From CAYXAA01 sp964462985 (lineage in GTDB: Bacteria; Pseudomonadota; Alphaproteobacteria; Rhizobiales; Stappiaceae), in NCBI GenBank assembly GCA_964462985.1, contig CAYXAA010000012.1, positions 42,987 to 106,986 of the forward strand: 64,000 nt of DNA, in the 5' to 3' direction. Each line of letters opens with the position of its first letter. Position 1 is the stretch's first letter. The translations under genes were made by a program, and so were the position numbers. Below are positions 1 to 8,008 of the stretch, in pieces. The notes under the pieces were generated by a model that did not search any database, was not told the origin of the DNA, and saw nothing but the letters and a program-made list of their open reading frames with translations.

Positions 1-662
1 CCGGTGTTCGCGACATGATCCTCGCCGCGGATAACGTGGGTGACGCCCAGCGCGATGTCATCGACGATCGACGTCAGGGTATAGAGATAGCTGCCGTCCT
101 CGCGGATCAGAACCGGGTCGGACAGCGAAGCCAGGTCAACAGTCTGGGGACCGCGACACAGGTCGTCCCAGCCAACATCGCTGCGTCGGGTCGCGAACGG
201 ATTGCCGTCGTGGTTGGGCAGCAGGAAGCGCCAGTACGGCTTGCGGCCTTCAGCCTCGAAGGTCGCCTTCTGCGCCTCAGTCAGCTGCAGACCGGTGCGG
301 TCGTAGACCGGCGGCCGGCCGAGCGCCCGGGCGCGGGCGCGGCGGCGGTCGAGTTCGTCGGGCGTCTCGTAACAGGCGTAGAGCAGCCCGGCCGCCTTCA
401 GCCGTTCGGTCGCGGCATCGTAGAGCGCAATACGGTCCGACTGACGGACGGTGAGATCGGGCCGCAAGCCCAGCCAGGTGAGATCCTCGGCAATCGCGTC
501 GGCGAATTCCGCAGTCGAGCGCTCCCGATCGGTGTCGTCGTAGCGCAGGATGAAGCGGCCGTCGTGCTTGAGCTTGAACAGCCAGTTGATCAGGGCCGGA
601 CGGGCGTTGCCGATGTGAAGATAGCCCGTCGGGGACGGGGCGAAGCGGACGGTAACGGTCAT
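1..662 (-). CDS. gltX: Glutamyl-tRNA synthetase, N-terminal part (cut by window edge)
   Basis: Charges tRNA(Glu) with glutamate in the cytoplasm. Only the first ~220 residues are inside the window; the gene runs off the left end. The product opens with MTVTVRFAPSPTGYLHIGNA, the class I synthetase signature in its GluRS form (HIGN in place of HIGH), followed by the D-D-T-D-x-E-R-S segment typical of GlxRS catalytic cores and, near the cut end, VIRGEDH. The ATG at 662 starts directly before the conserved RFAPSPTG motif, so the start is secure. The neighbouring MFS gene lies on the same strand 60 bases upstream with no clear link in function. I cannot say whether this is a discriminating or a GlnRS-less non-discriminating enzyme, because the anticodon-binding part is missing. 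Confidence 0.95.
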   Translation of the reverse strand, partial: MTVTVRFAPSPTGYLHIGNARPALINWLFKLKHDGRFILRYDDTDRERSTAEFADAIAEDLTWLGLRPDLTVRQSDRIALYDAATERLKAAGLLYACYETPDELDRRRARARALGRPPVYDRTGLQLTEAQKATFEAEGRKPYWRFLLPNHDGNPFATRRSDVGWDDLCRGPQTVDLASLSDPVLIREDGSYLYTLTSIVDDIALGVTHVIRGEDHVANT

Positions 663-722
663 GGCCCGAACCCCTAAACCAAGCCCCTCGCCCCGGCAAG
701 CGGCGCCCGTTCTGCCATCGGA

Positions 723-1946
723 TCAGGCGGCGGCGACAGCCATGCGCCGTGAGACCCGGATCGAGACAAACCCCATCAGGCCCGAGACGACAAGGCAGTA
801 GAGCGCCATCGTGACGATCTGCGCATCGTAGGATACCCCGCGGTCGATCAGCCAGCCGGTCACGCCCGGCCCGAGTGCCGAAGCCAGCACCATCATCGCC
901 ACCACGATCGAACGCACCGCACCGAGATGGCGCGTGCCGTAGACCTCCGGCCACAGCGCGCCGAACAGGGTCGAGGAGACGCCGTTGCTGACGCCAAGCA
1001 GCGCCATGAAGACGAAAACGGCCGCCGGCTCGGTGATGCTTGCCAATACCAGGCATGCGGTGGTGAGCGGCAACAAGAAGAACGGCAGGATCTTCAGCGC
1101 AGAGAACCGGTCAATCGCCCATCCGGTCAGCAGCGCAAACACCAGTGTCATCGATGAACTGGCGATGAAGGCGGCCGCGAACAACTCCCTGGTCCAGCCG
1201 CGCAATTCGACGAGATAGACCTGGTGAAAATAGATCGTCGTGCCGATGAAGGCCGGAGCCAGGGTGCCAAGCGACATCACCCAAAACGCCGGATCGGCCA
1301 GAACCTCGCGCCGCGACCACTGCCGGCCGATCTCCTGTGCCCCGGTCACGGCCTTTGCCCGGGGCGTGCGCTCGATCTGGAGCAGCCACAGCAGCAGCGG
1401 CAGCGCGAGAACGACGAGGATGCCGGCTCCGACCCACCAGCCGCTGCGCCATCCGGCCCAGGCGATCAAGGTGACGAACAGCAGCGGCAGAGTCGCCTCG
1501 CCGACCTGCAGGCCAAGCGCGGAGATCGACACCGCCCTGCCGCGCTGCGCCGAATACCAGCGTCCCATCGCCGTCATCGCGGTGTGCGACATCATGCCCT
1601 GCCCGAACAGCCTCAGCCCGAAGATCACGACGAACAGCATCCAGACCGAGCCGGTCATCGCCATGCCGACGCAACAGATAGCGAGGCCGAGCACCACCGC
1701 GGTGACCACTGTCGCCACCGCATGGTCGTCGACGACCTTGCCCACCACCGTCAGCGTTGCCGCAGACAGCAGAGTCGCGAACATGTAGAGCCCGCCGAAG
1801 TCGCCGTGGGAAAGGTTGAAGGTCGCGCGGATATCCCCCGCGAACAGCGAGATGAAATAGGTCTGCCCGAAGCTCGAGAAGAACATCAGCAGCAGACCGA
1901 CCGCGAGCCAGCGCGCATTGTCCGCAAGGAAGCGCAAGAACGACAT
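723..1946 (-). CDS. Major facilitator superfamily transporter
   Basis: A 407-residue inner-membrane carrier with about twelve hydrophobic segments and a central polar loop near residues 195-215, as in MFS proteins. The first half has the charged loop between helices 2 and 3 (GKVVDDHA) and the second half the matching AIDRF segment. I start it at the ATG at 1946 (MSFLRFLADNARW), where the first helix begins. The reading frame is open 31 codons further upstream, but that stretch looks like ordinary spacer. The substrate cannot be read from the sequence. The gene sits between gltX and nadE on the same strand without overlap, and neither neighbour suggests a substrate. Confidence 0.85.
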   Translation of the reverse strand: MSFLRFLADNARWLAVGLLLMFFSSFGQTYFISLFAGDIRATFNLSHGDFGGLYMFATLLSAATLTVVGKVVDDHAVATVVTAVVLGLAICCVGMAMTGSVWMLFVVIFGLRLFGQGMMSHTAMTAMGRWYSAQRGRAVSISALGLQVGEATLPLLFVTLIAWAGWRSGWWVGAGILVVLALPLLLWLLQIERTPRAKAVTGAQEIGRQWSRREVLADPAFWVMSLGTLAPAFIGTTIYFHQVYLVELRGWTRELFAAAFIASSSMTLVFALLTGWAIDRFSALKILPFFLLPLTTACLVLASITEPAAVFVFMALLGVSNGVSSTLFGALWPEVYGTRHLGAVRSIVVAMMVLASALGPGVTGWLIDRGVSYDAQIVTMALYCLVVSGLMGFVSIRVSRRMAVAAA

Positions 1947-2067
1947 GAACTGACCGACCTGGGCTGGGTCCGACCTAGGCGAACAATCACCGACGGCACC
2001 CGGACACGTGCCAAGCCCCCCGGAAACGCGCGTTTCCAAGGTGAACGTGCCGGAGGCCGCGGGAATG

Positions 2068-3756
2068 TCAACTACGGTCGCGGAACCGGTTGGTGATGGG
2101 GTAGCGCCGGTCGCGGCCGAAATTCTTCCGCGTGATCTTTACACCCGGCGCCGACTGGCGGCGTTTGTATTCCGCCACGTAAAGCAGGTGCTCGACGCGG
2201 TGGATCAGTTCACGGTTATGCCCGCGCGCCTCGATTTCCGCAACCGACATCTCACGCTCCACCAGGCATTCGAGAATGTCGTCGAGCACATCGTAGGGAG
2301 GCAGCGAATCCTGGTCGGTCTGGTTCTCGCGCAGCTCCGCTGACGGAACCTTCACCAGGATATTTTCCGGAATCACGATGCCTTCCGGTCCCTTGACGCC
2401 GAGGGGCCGGTTGGTGTTGCGCCAGGCGGCGAGATGATAGACCTGGGTCTTGTAAAGATCCTTGATCGGGTTGAAACCGCCGTTCATGTCGCCGTAGAGC
2501 GTGGCGTAGCCGACCGACATCTCCGACTTGTTGCCGGTGGTGACGACCATGGAGCCGAACTTGTTGGAGATCGCCATCAGGATCACGCCCCGCGCCCGCG
2601 ACTGCAGGTTTTCCTCGGTGACGCCCGTCTCGCTCCCCGCAAACAGCGGCTCCAACGCCGCCGTGAATCCCTCAACGGCCGCGGCGATGGGCACCGTGTC
2701 GTAGCGAAGCTTGAGCGCATCGGCGCAAGCCTTTGCGTCTCTTATGCTTTCCTCCGAAGTATACCGGTAGGGCAGCATCACGCCATGCACCCGCTCCGGA
2801 CCCAGTGCATCCACCGCCATCGCTGCGACCACGGCGCTGTCGATTCCGCCGGACAGACCAAGCACGACACCGGGAAACCGGTTCTTGTTGACATAGTCGC
2901 GCAGGCCGAGGACGCAGGCGCACCAGTTGGCCTCTTCGACACTCGGCAATGCCGCCCGCGGCCCCTCGACGCAGCGCCAGTTGCCTTCGCTGTCGCGTTG
3001 CCAGTCGCTGACGGCAACCGCCTCCTCAAACTGCGGCATCTGGAAGGCGAGGCTCCGGTCAGCCTGCAGCGCGAAGGAGCCGCCGTCGAACACCAGCTCA
3101 TCCTGACCGCCCAGCTGATTGCAATAGACGATCGGCAGTCCGGTCTCGACGACGCGGAGCACCATGACCTGGAGCCGCACGTCGGCTTTGGTCGCATAAT
3201 AGGGTGAGCCGTTGGGCACGAGCAGGATCTCGGCCCCGGTTTCGCCCAGGCACTCGCAGACCTCGTCGGTCCAGGCGTCCTCGCAGATCGGGATGCCGAG
3301 ACGGACACCGCGAAAGCCGACCGGGCCGGGCAACGGGCCCGGCTGGAACACCCGCTTCTCGTCGAACTCGCCGTAGTTCGGCAGGTCGACCTTGAAGCGC
3401 ACTCCTTCGATGCGGCCCTGATCCACGACCGCAACGGCATTGTGCAGCCCGTCGCCCTCGCGCCACGGCAGCCCGACGATCAGCCCGGGGCCGCCGTCTT
3501 TGGTGTCGGCGACGAGGGCGTCGAGCGCCGCCCGGCATGCGGAGACGAAGGCCGGCTTCAGCACCAGGTCCTCCGGCGGATAGCCCGACAGGAAGAGTTC
3601 CGAAAGCAGCAGGAGGTCGGCCCCCTGCTCCGCCGCCCGCCGCCGGGCGGCGCGCGCAAGTTCGAGGTTGCCGGCGATGTCGCCGAGCGTCGGATTGAGC
3701 TGGCCGACGGCGAGCCTGAGCCGGTCGCCGAGCTGAAGCGGTGAGGTCGCGTCCAT
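2068..3756 (-). CDS. nadE: Glutamine-dependent NAD+ synthase
   Basis: Makes NAD+ from nicotinate adenine dinucleotide, ATP and glutamine, the last step of NAD synthesis. The 562-residue protein has the two-domain layout of glutamine-dependent enzymes. The N-terminal nitrilase-type amidase has the catalytic triad Glu53 (LLLLSELFLSGYP), Lys122 (RFKVDLPNYGEFDEKR) and Cys158 (GIPICEDAW). The C-terminal synthetase has the PP-loop SGGIDS at 302-307 and TTGNKSE further on. Length matches the family. It ends on an arginine-rich tail (NFGRDRRYPITNRFRDRS), as is usual. It appears to be a single-gene unit. Confidence 0.96.
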   Translation of the reverse strand: MDATSPLQLGDRLRLAVGQLNPTLGDIAGNLELARAARRRAAEQGADLLLLSELFLSGYPPEDLVLKPAFVSACRAALDALVADTKDGGPGLIVGLPWREGDGLHNAVAVVDQGRIEGVRFKVDLPNYGEFDEKRVFQPGPLPGPVGFRGVRLGIPICEDAWTDEVCECLGETGAEILLVPNGSPYYATKADVRLQVMVLRVVETGLPIVYCNQLGGQDELVFDGGSFALQADRSLAFQMPQFEEAVAVSDWQRDSEGNWRCVEGPRAALPSVEEANWCACVLGLRDYVNKNRFPGVVLGLSGGIDSAVVAAMAVDALGPERVHGVMLPYRYTSEESIRDAKACADALKLRYDTVPIAAAVEGFTAALEPLFAGSETGVTEENLQSRARGVILMAISNKFGSMVVTTGNKSEMSVGYATLYGDMNGGFNPIKDLYKTQVYHLAAWRNTNRPLGVKGPEGIVIPENILVKVPSAELRENQTDQDSLPPYDVLDDILECLVEREMSVAEIEARGHNRELIHRVEHLLYVAEYKRRQSAPGVKITRKNFGRDRRYPITNRFRDRS

Positions 3757-3834
3757 GACAGCGGTTTATCGCGGCGCAGCAGCCGGCGCAATCAGCGGGG
3801 TGGTGGCTGTCGTCCGGCGGCGTTCACAGGAATG

Positions 3835-4341
3835 CTACCGCTTTGTCCCGCCTCCGAGAACTGAGCGCCTGCCGGTCGCGGATCCCTGTCTCGCGCCGGG
3901 GCGGAAGCCGCAGTCCGGAGCGCGTCCGGAAAACGGGCGATCGTCCCGCACCAAACGCTCGAGGCGCTGATAGAGCGCGACCGGCGCCACCGGCTTGGCG
4001 AGGACTTCATGAAATCCGAGCTGGATCGCCTTCAGGATCACGGCCTTGCTGGTGTAGGCGCTAACGAGGACAGCCGGTGTAGCCGCGATCGCCGGATCCT
4101 GATCGGACCTGAGGATGGTGATGAACTCGCCGCCGTTCAGCGGCCGCATCAGCCAGTCGCACAGAATAATGTCCGGCCGCCAGGCTGTGGCCATGTAGAG
4201 CCCATCAGCACCGTCCCGCGCCTCGAAGACTCTACGAATCCTGAATGCCAGCAGGATGCTTTTCAGGATCGACCGCATATGGTCGCTGTCGTCGATGACC
4301 AGGACCGACAGGGCTGAAAGATCCAACGAGCACTGCCTCAT
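3835..4341 (-). CDS. Orphan CheY-like response regulator receiver protein
   Basis: A 168-residue single receiver domain. The acidic pocket is Asp17/Asp18 (VIDDSD), the phosphoacceptor Asp62 (LCDWLM), the switch residue lies in VLVSAYTSK (~94-99) and the conserved lysine is Lys116 in LAKP, so it should be phosphorylatable. Residues beyond ~135 form an Arg/Gly/Pro-rich tail with no recognisable output domain. A strong Shine-Dalgarno (GGGGGAGGGGC) precedes the ATG at 4341. No histidine kinase is adjacent. It most resembles the stand-alone receivers common in alphaproteobacteria; its partner is unknown. Confidence 0.85.
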   Translation of the reverse strand: MRQCSLDLSALSVLVIDDSDHMRSILKSILLAFRIRRVFEARDGADGLYMATAWRPDIILCDWLMRPLNGGEFITILRSDQDPAIAATPAVLVSAYTSKAVILKAIQLGFHEVLAKPVAPVALYQRLERLVRDDRPFSGRAPDCGFRPGARQGSATGRRSVLGGGTKR

Positions 4342-4541
4342 GCCCCTCCCCCTGGAGCATACGTCCGACCGAGCAAGGCGGATCGGCGAATCACAACGTT
4401 ACGCTGCGACACCTGGATGCAGATCCTCCCGTCACGGGTCAAGCAGATTCAATCGGCGGTTGATTTCAGATCTGCGAACTCGGGTCGGGGCACGCCCCGT
4501 TGCCGGCGACGCTGCGGACCAAGGGATGAATAGGCTCGGGC

Positions 4542-5336
4542 TCAGACAGGCTCGAATGCGAAGGCATCCATGCGAAGCACACGGTAGGCTCCGCCGGTGA
4601 AGAGCACCTCGCCGCGCCAGTCGTCATTCGCGGCCCCCATTGCCACGAACAGCGGCAGCAGGTGTTCGTCCGTGGGGTGATTCTCGACCGCATAAGGAGC
4701 CCGGTCGCGGTAGCCGAGCAGATCCTCCGTCGCGGCGGCCCGCACCTTGTCGGCGACCCAGTTGCCGAAAGCATCGGCCCATGCCGCCATCGGTGCATCG
4801 TGTGGCGCCAGACCACCGCCCTCGAACGCCGCCCGCAGGTTGTGCGTCAACGATCCGCTGGCCATGACGAGCACGTCCTCGCTGAGAAACGGTCGCAGCG
4901 CAGCGCCAAGACGCCAGTGATATTCGGGGCCTTCGTGCGGCTGGATCGAGAGCTGGACCACGGGCACGTCGGCCGCGGGGTAGATCAGGGACAGCGGCAC
5001 CCAGGTGCCGTGGTCGTAGCCACGCTGCACCTGGCGTTCCGCGGCAAAGCCGGCCGCTCCAAGCCGCTCCGCCACGCGGACGGCGAGCTCTGGCTCTCCG
5101 GGTGCCGGATAGACCATCGAGTAAAGCGCGTCCGGAAAGCCGCGGAAGTCGTAGATCATCCCAGGAGACGGATCGGCCACGACGGTCGGATGCCGGGTCT
5201 CGAAGTGCGCCGACACGGAAATGATTGCGCGTGGGCGCGGCAGTTCACGGCCGAGGCCCGACAGAAAGGCACGTTCCGGCGTGTCGTGCAGAACGAGATC
5301 GGGGGCGCCGTGGGAGATAAAGAGAGCCGGAACCAT
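4542..5336 (-). CDS. DODA-type (LigB-family) extradiol ring-cleavage dioxygenase
   Basis: A 264-residue member of the YgiD/4,5-DOPA dioxygenase family, class III extradiol enzymes that open catechol-type rings with a metal ion. The putative metal and catalytic histidines are His9 (FISHGAPD), His44 (SAHFET), His109 (GYDHGTWVPL) and His165 (SGSLTHNL), all in the family positions. I choose the ATG at 5336 because AAAGG lies at good distance before it and the protein then begins MVPALFISHG like its relatives. A longer form from 5366 is possible. The physiological substrate of most bacterial members is unknown, and no aromatic pathway genes are nearby. Confidence 0.88.
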   Translation of the reverse strand: MVPALFISHGAPDLVLHDTPERAFLSGLGRELPRPRAIISVSAHFETRHPTVVADPSPGMIYDFRGFPDALYSMVYPAPGEPELAVRVAERLGAAGFAAERQVQRGYDHGTWVPLSLIYPAADVPVVQLSIQPHEGPEYHWRLGAALRPFLSEDVLVMASGSLTHNLRAAFEGGGLAPHDAPMAAWADAFGNWVADKVRAAATEDLLGYRDRAPYAVENHPTDEHLLPLFVAMGAANDDWRGEVLFTGGAYRVLRMDAFAFEPV

Positions 5337-5610
5337 GGCCGGACCTTTCGCTGAACGATTTCGCACGTCCAGTCAATCTAGGTCCGACGTGCCGGCCTTA
5401 CGAGGATCCGTTCGGTGAACGGTGCGATCACGAACGGCGCGGCCAAGCGTCGACGCGCCCTGTCCTCCACCTGCGCAACCCTGCTGTCTGCGTCGGCGCG
5501 GTCAGCGCTATTTTGTTCAACGGAATGACGACCGCGAGCAAAGGCAGCCTTGCCGGCGATCCGAGGCAATGTCCGCACCTTCAGGGGCTGTTGGCCGTGG
5601 AGCCGGCCGT

Positions 5611-6636
5611 CTATTGCGTCGCAATCTGAAGCCGCGGCGTCTTGGATCGCCGGCTGCCTTGCGCCCAGAAATAGGACTGCCGCTCCTCTGTCGGCGTGAC
5701 GCCATAGCGTTCGCGGTAGCATTTGGTGAAATGCGACGTGGAGGCGAAGCCGCAGGCAATCGCAACGTCGAGAACGGCGCGGTTGGTGCGCCTCAACAGG
5801 TCGCGCGCGGTCTCGAGCCGGAGCTTGAGGTAGTACTGCCCCGGCGTGCAGTTGAAGTGGCGCCGAAACAGGCGCTCGAGCTGCCGCGGGCTGAGGTTGA
5901 CCGTCATCGCCAGCTGCTGGCACGACAACGGATCCTCGATATGCAGGTCCATGATGCGGATCGCGTCCAGAATCTTGGTGTTGGAGATCCCGGTCCGAGT
6001 CTCGAGATCGTGTCGCTGGGCCGATTCGCCCGAGCGCATGTTCTGGTAAAGCGCAACCTCCGCGATTTCGTGGGCGAGATAGGCTCCGTGGCGGATCGCG
6101 ATCACCCTGAGCATCATGTCGAGCGCCGCCATGCCGCCGGCGCAGGTGATGCAGTTGCGATCGATCGCGAAGATATCGGCCGAGACCTCGATGCCGGGGA
6201 ACTCCTCACGGAACGAGCGGATGTTCTCCCAGTGGATGGTACAGCGCCGGCCCTCCAGCAGATTGAATCGCGCCAGCACGTAGGCCCCGGTGCAGACCGC
6301 GCCATACGTGCGGCCACGCGCGTTCAACTTGCGAAGCTTTGTGCCGAGTTCCTTGTCGAGCGGCACGCGTTCGACGTCAATTCCGGAGCAGATCAAAGTA
6401 ATGTCGGCGTCGTCGAGGCCGCTCACTGAATCGTCGACGGAGATGCGGCAGCCGTTGCTTGCCGTAACCGGCTCTCCGTCGATCGAATAGGTTTTCCATT
6501 CGTAGAAATTCGTGCCCAGAAGCCGATTCGCGAGCCTCAGCGGCTCAATCGTCGATGAAAACGCGATCAGCGAAAACTGATCGAGCAGCACGAGAGCGAC
6601 GCGTTGTCTTTCGACATCCTGGACGAAATTGGCCAT
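5611..6636 (-). CDS. GlxA-family AraC-type transcriptional regulator (GbdR-like)
   Basis: A 341-residue regulator with an N-terminal DJ-1/PfpI (class I glutamine amidotransferase-like) domain and a C-terminal AraC helix-turn-helix pair (~235-325: QQLAMTVNLSPRQLERLF, then DVAIACGFASTSHFTKCYR). The N-terminal domain has the AVCTGAYVLA elbow with a cysteine in the nucleophile position. This architecture is shared by GbdR and related activators of glycine betaine, dimethylglycine and carnitine catabolism. The MttB and dimethylglycine dehydrogenase-like genes lie 12 kb to the right, so a link to methylated-amine use is possible but not shown. It is followed upstream by a long AT-richer intergenic region. 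Confidence 0.88.
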   Translation of the reverse strand: MANFVQDVERQRVALVLLDQFSLIAFSSTIEPLRLANRLLGTNFYEWKTYSIDGEPVTASNGCRISVDDSVSGLDDADITLICSGIDVERVPLDKELGTKLRKLNARGRTYGAVCTGAYVLARFNLLEGRRCTIHWENIRSFREEFPGIEVSADIFAIDRNCITCAGGMAALDMMLRVIAIRHGAYLAHEIAEVALYQNMRSGESAQRHDLETRTGISNTKILDAIRIMDLHIEDPLSCQQLAMTVNLSPRQLERLFRRHFNCTPGQYYLKLRLETARDLLRRTNRAVLDVAIACGFASTSHFTKCYRERYGVTPTEERQSYFWAQGSRRSKTPRLQIATQ

Positions 6637-7117
6637 TGTTTTTGACCCTTATACTGCATCCTGGAAGGCTTTTGTTTTATCTGGCCTTGATTTTGGATGG
6701 CGCGCCGCGTTCTGTCAAATATAAACGCGCCGCCCGGCGCCCGTATTATTCGCTCCGCCGAGGCAGGCGTTCATCAGGATAAGTTATTATCCGATGTAAA
6801 AAACGAATGCTGTGCTTCTTCAGCCGGAAATTTCTGGTTTTACAGGCTGAACCGAGCATGATCATGCGAGCGCCACATCAGCAACCGCCCCGCCGGGGGA
6901 AGGAGGTGTAAAGACGAGTGGAACCCCGAACGCATTCGCTCAAGGCGATGCCGACGATATAGCCGCGTACCGGCGCGGGTGTCGGTTAGACGACACGAAA
7001 TATCCAGAAACGGACGCTTCCTGCCCCGGCCCATAAAGCGGGGCAGCAGACACCAACAGCGGTTTGCCGGCCCCAGGGGTACCGGTTCATTGCTCTATAT
7101 AATTTCAAGAGGTTAGA
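6637..7117. other. Intergenic region with small inverted repeats
   Basis: About 480 bases between the GlxA-type regulator and tRNA-Val with no convincing gene. The left half is AT-richer than the window average. It holds an inverted repeat GGATAA-4-TTATCC at 6777-6792 and a 7-base stem TTCAGCC/GGCTGAA at 6819-6851 that encloses the near-palindrome CCGGAAATTTCTGG. These could be operator sites for the neighbouring regulator, but I see no functional proof. Confidence 0.35.
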
Positions 7118-7192
7118 TGGTGGGCGATACTGGGATTGAACCAGTGACCTTTCCGGTGTGAACGGAACGCTCTCCCGCTGAGCTAATCGCCC
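7118..7192 (-). tRNA. tRNA-Val (anticodon CAC)
   Basis: On the minus strand the sequence folds as a 75-nt tRNA including an encoded CCA. The acceptor stem is GGGCGAT pairing with ATCGCCC, the D arm GCTC...GAGC, the anticodon stem TTCCG/CGGAA with loop TTCACAC, the T arm ACTGG-TTCAATC-CCAGT, and the discriminator A. Loop positions 34-36 read CAC, decoding GUG valine codons. It stands alone, in the same orientation as gph upstream of it. Confidence 0.95.
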
Positions 7193-7249
7193 ACAGCGCG
7201 CAACGGGCGGCTGAGAGTGGGCGCATATAAGGCGAGGGGAGATACCCTG

Positions 7250-7933
7250 TCAAGCAGCCGGCAGGTCCGCTGTCAGGCTCTCCACGGTCGTCCAAAGCTC
7301 ATCGAAATGATCGATCACGCGGTCGGGCGCGTAGGCCGTCACCGGCAGATCCGTGTAGCCGAAGGTGACGGCGATGACGGGGATTCCGGCTGCGCGCGCA
7401 GCATCGATATCGGTCCGGGAGTCGCCCACCATCACCGATCCCCTCCGGCTACCCCCGGCACGCTCGATGGCGCCAAGGACGGGCATGGCATCCGGCTTGG
7501 GGCGCGCAAACGTGTCGCCGCCAACAATGGCGTCGAACAGCGGTGTGAGCTCCAGGGTGTCGAGTAGAGGCCGGGCCAGCCGTTCCAGCTTATTGGTGCA
7601 GACGGCGGAGCGCCAGCCAGCGGCGCGAAAACGCTCGACCGCCTGGATCATCCCGGGAAACGGCCGGCTGTGTACGGCGATGTTGGCCGAATAATGCACG
7701 AGAAACCGCTCGAACAACGGTTCGATCATCGCGTCGGACGCCTCGACGCCGTTCGCCGCCAGGCCCCGGCGCAGCAGAACCCTTGCGCCATGGCCGACCA
7801 TGTTGCGTACCCGCTCGGGCTCGATCGGATTGTAGCCGGCCTCGACCAGGACGGTGTTCAGCGTGGCCGCAAGGTCACCCACCGTTTCAACAAGGGTGCC
7901 GTCGAGATCGAAAACAATAACCGGTGCCGTCAC
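7250..7933 (-). CDS. gph: Phosphoglycolate phosphatase (HAD superfamily)
   Basis: Dephosphorylates 2-phosphoglycolate formed in DNA repair or by oxygenase reactions. The ~227-residue protein has all HAD motifs: VFDLDGTLVET (nucleophile and acid Asp), VCTNK (motif II), the lysine in FARPKPDAM (motif III) and MVGDSRTDIDAAR (motif IV). The four-helix cap lies between motifs I and II. I use the GTG at 7933, which follows GGAG at six bases and puts the first Asp motif near residue 8. A TTG four codons upstream has poorer context. Related HAD phosphatases of other specificity cannot be excluded. Confidence 0.87.
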   Translation of the reverse strand: MTAPVIVFDLDGTLVETVGDLAATLNTVLVEAGYNPIEPERVRNMVGHGARVLLRRGLAANGVEASDAMIEPLFERFLVHYSANIAVHSRPFPGMIQAVERFRAAGWRSAVCTNKLERLARPLLDTLELTPLFDAIVGGDTFARPKPDAMPVLGAIERAGGSRRGSVMVGDSRTDIDAARAAGIPVIAVTFGYTDLPVTAYAPDRVIDHFDELWTTVESLTADLPAA

Positions 7934-8008
7934 ATCCTGCTCCAATGGCTTTGCCGCCGGCTGGATATAGCCCGGCGACCGGCATCACGAAAGTGTCGGA
8001 TGGAAACA

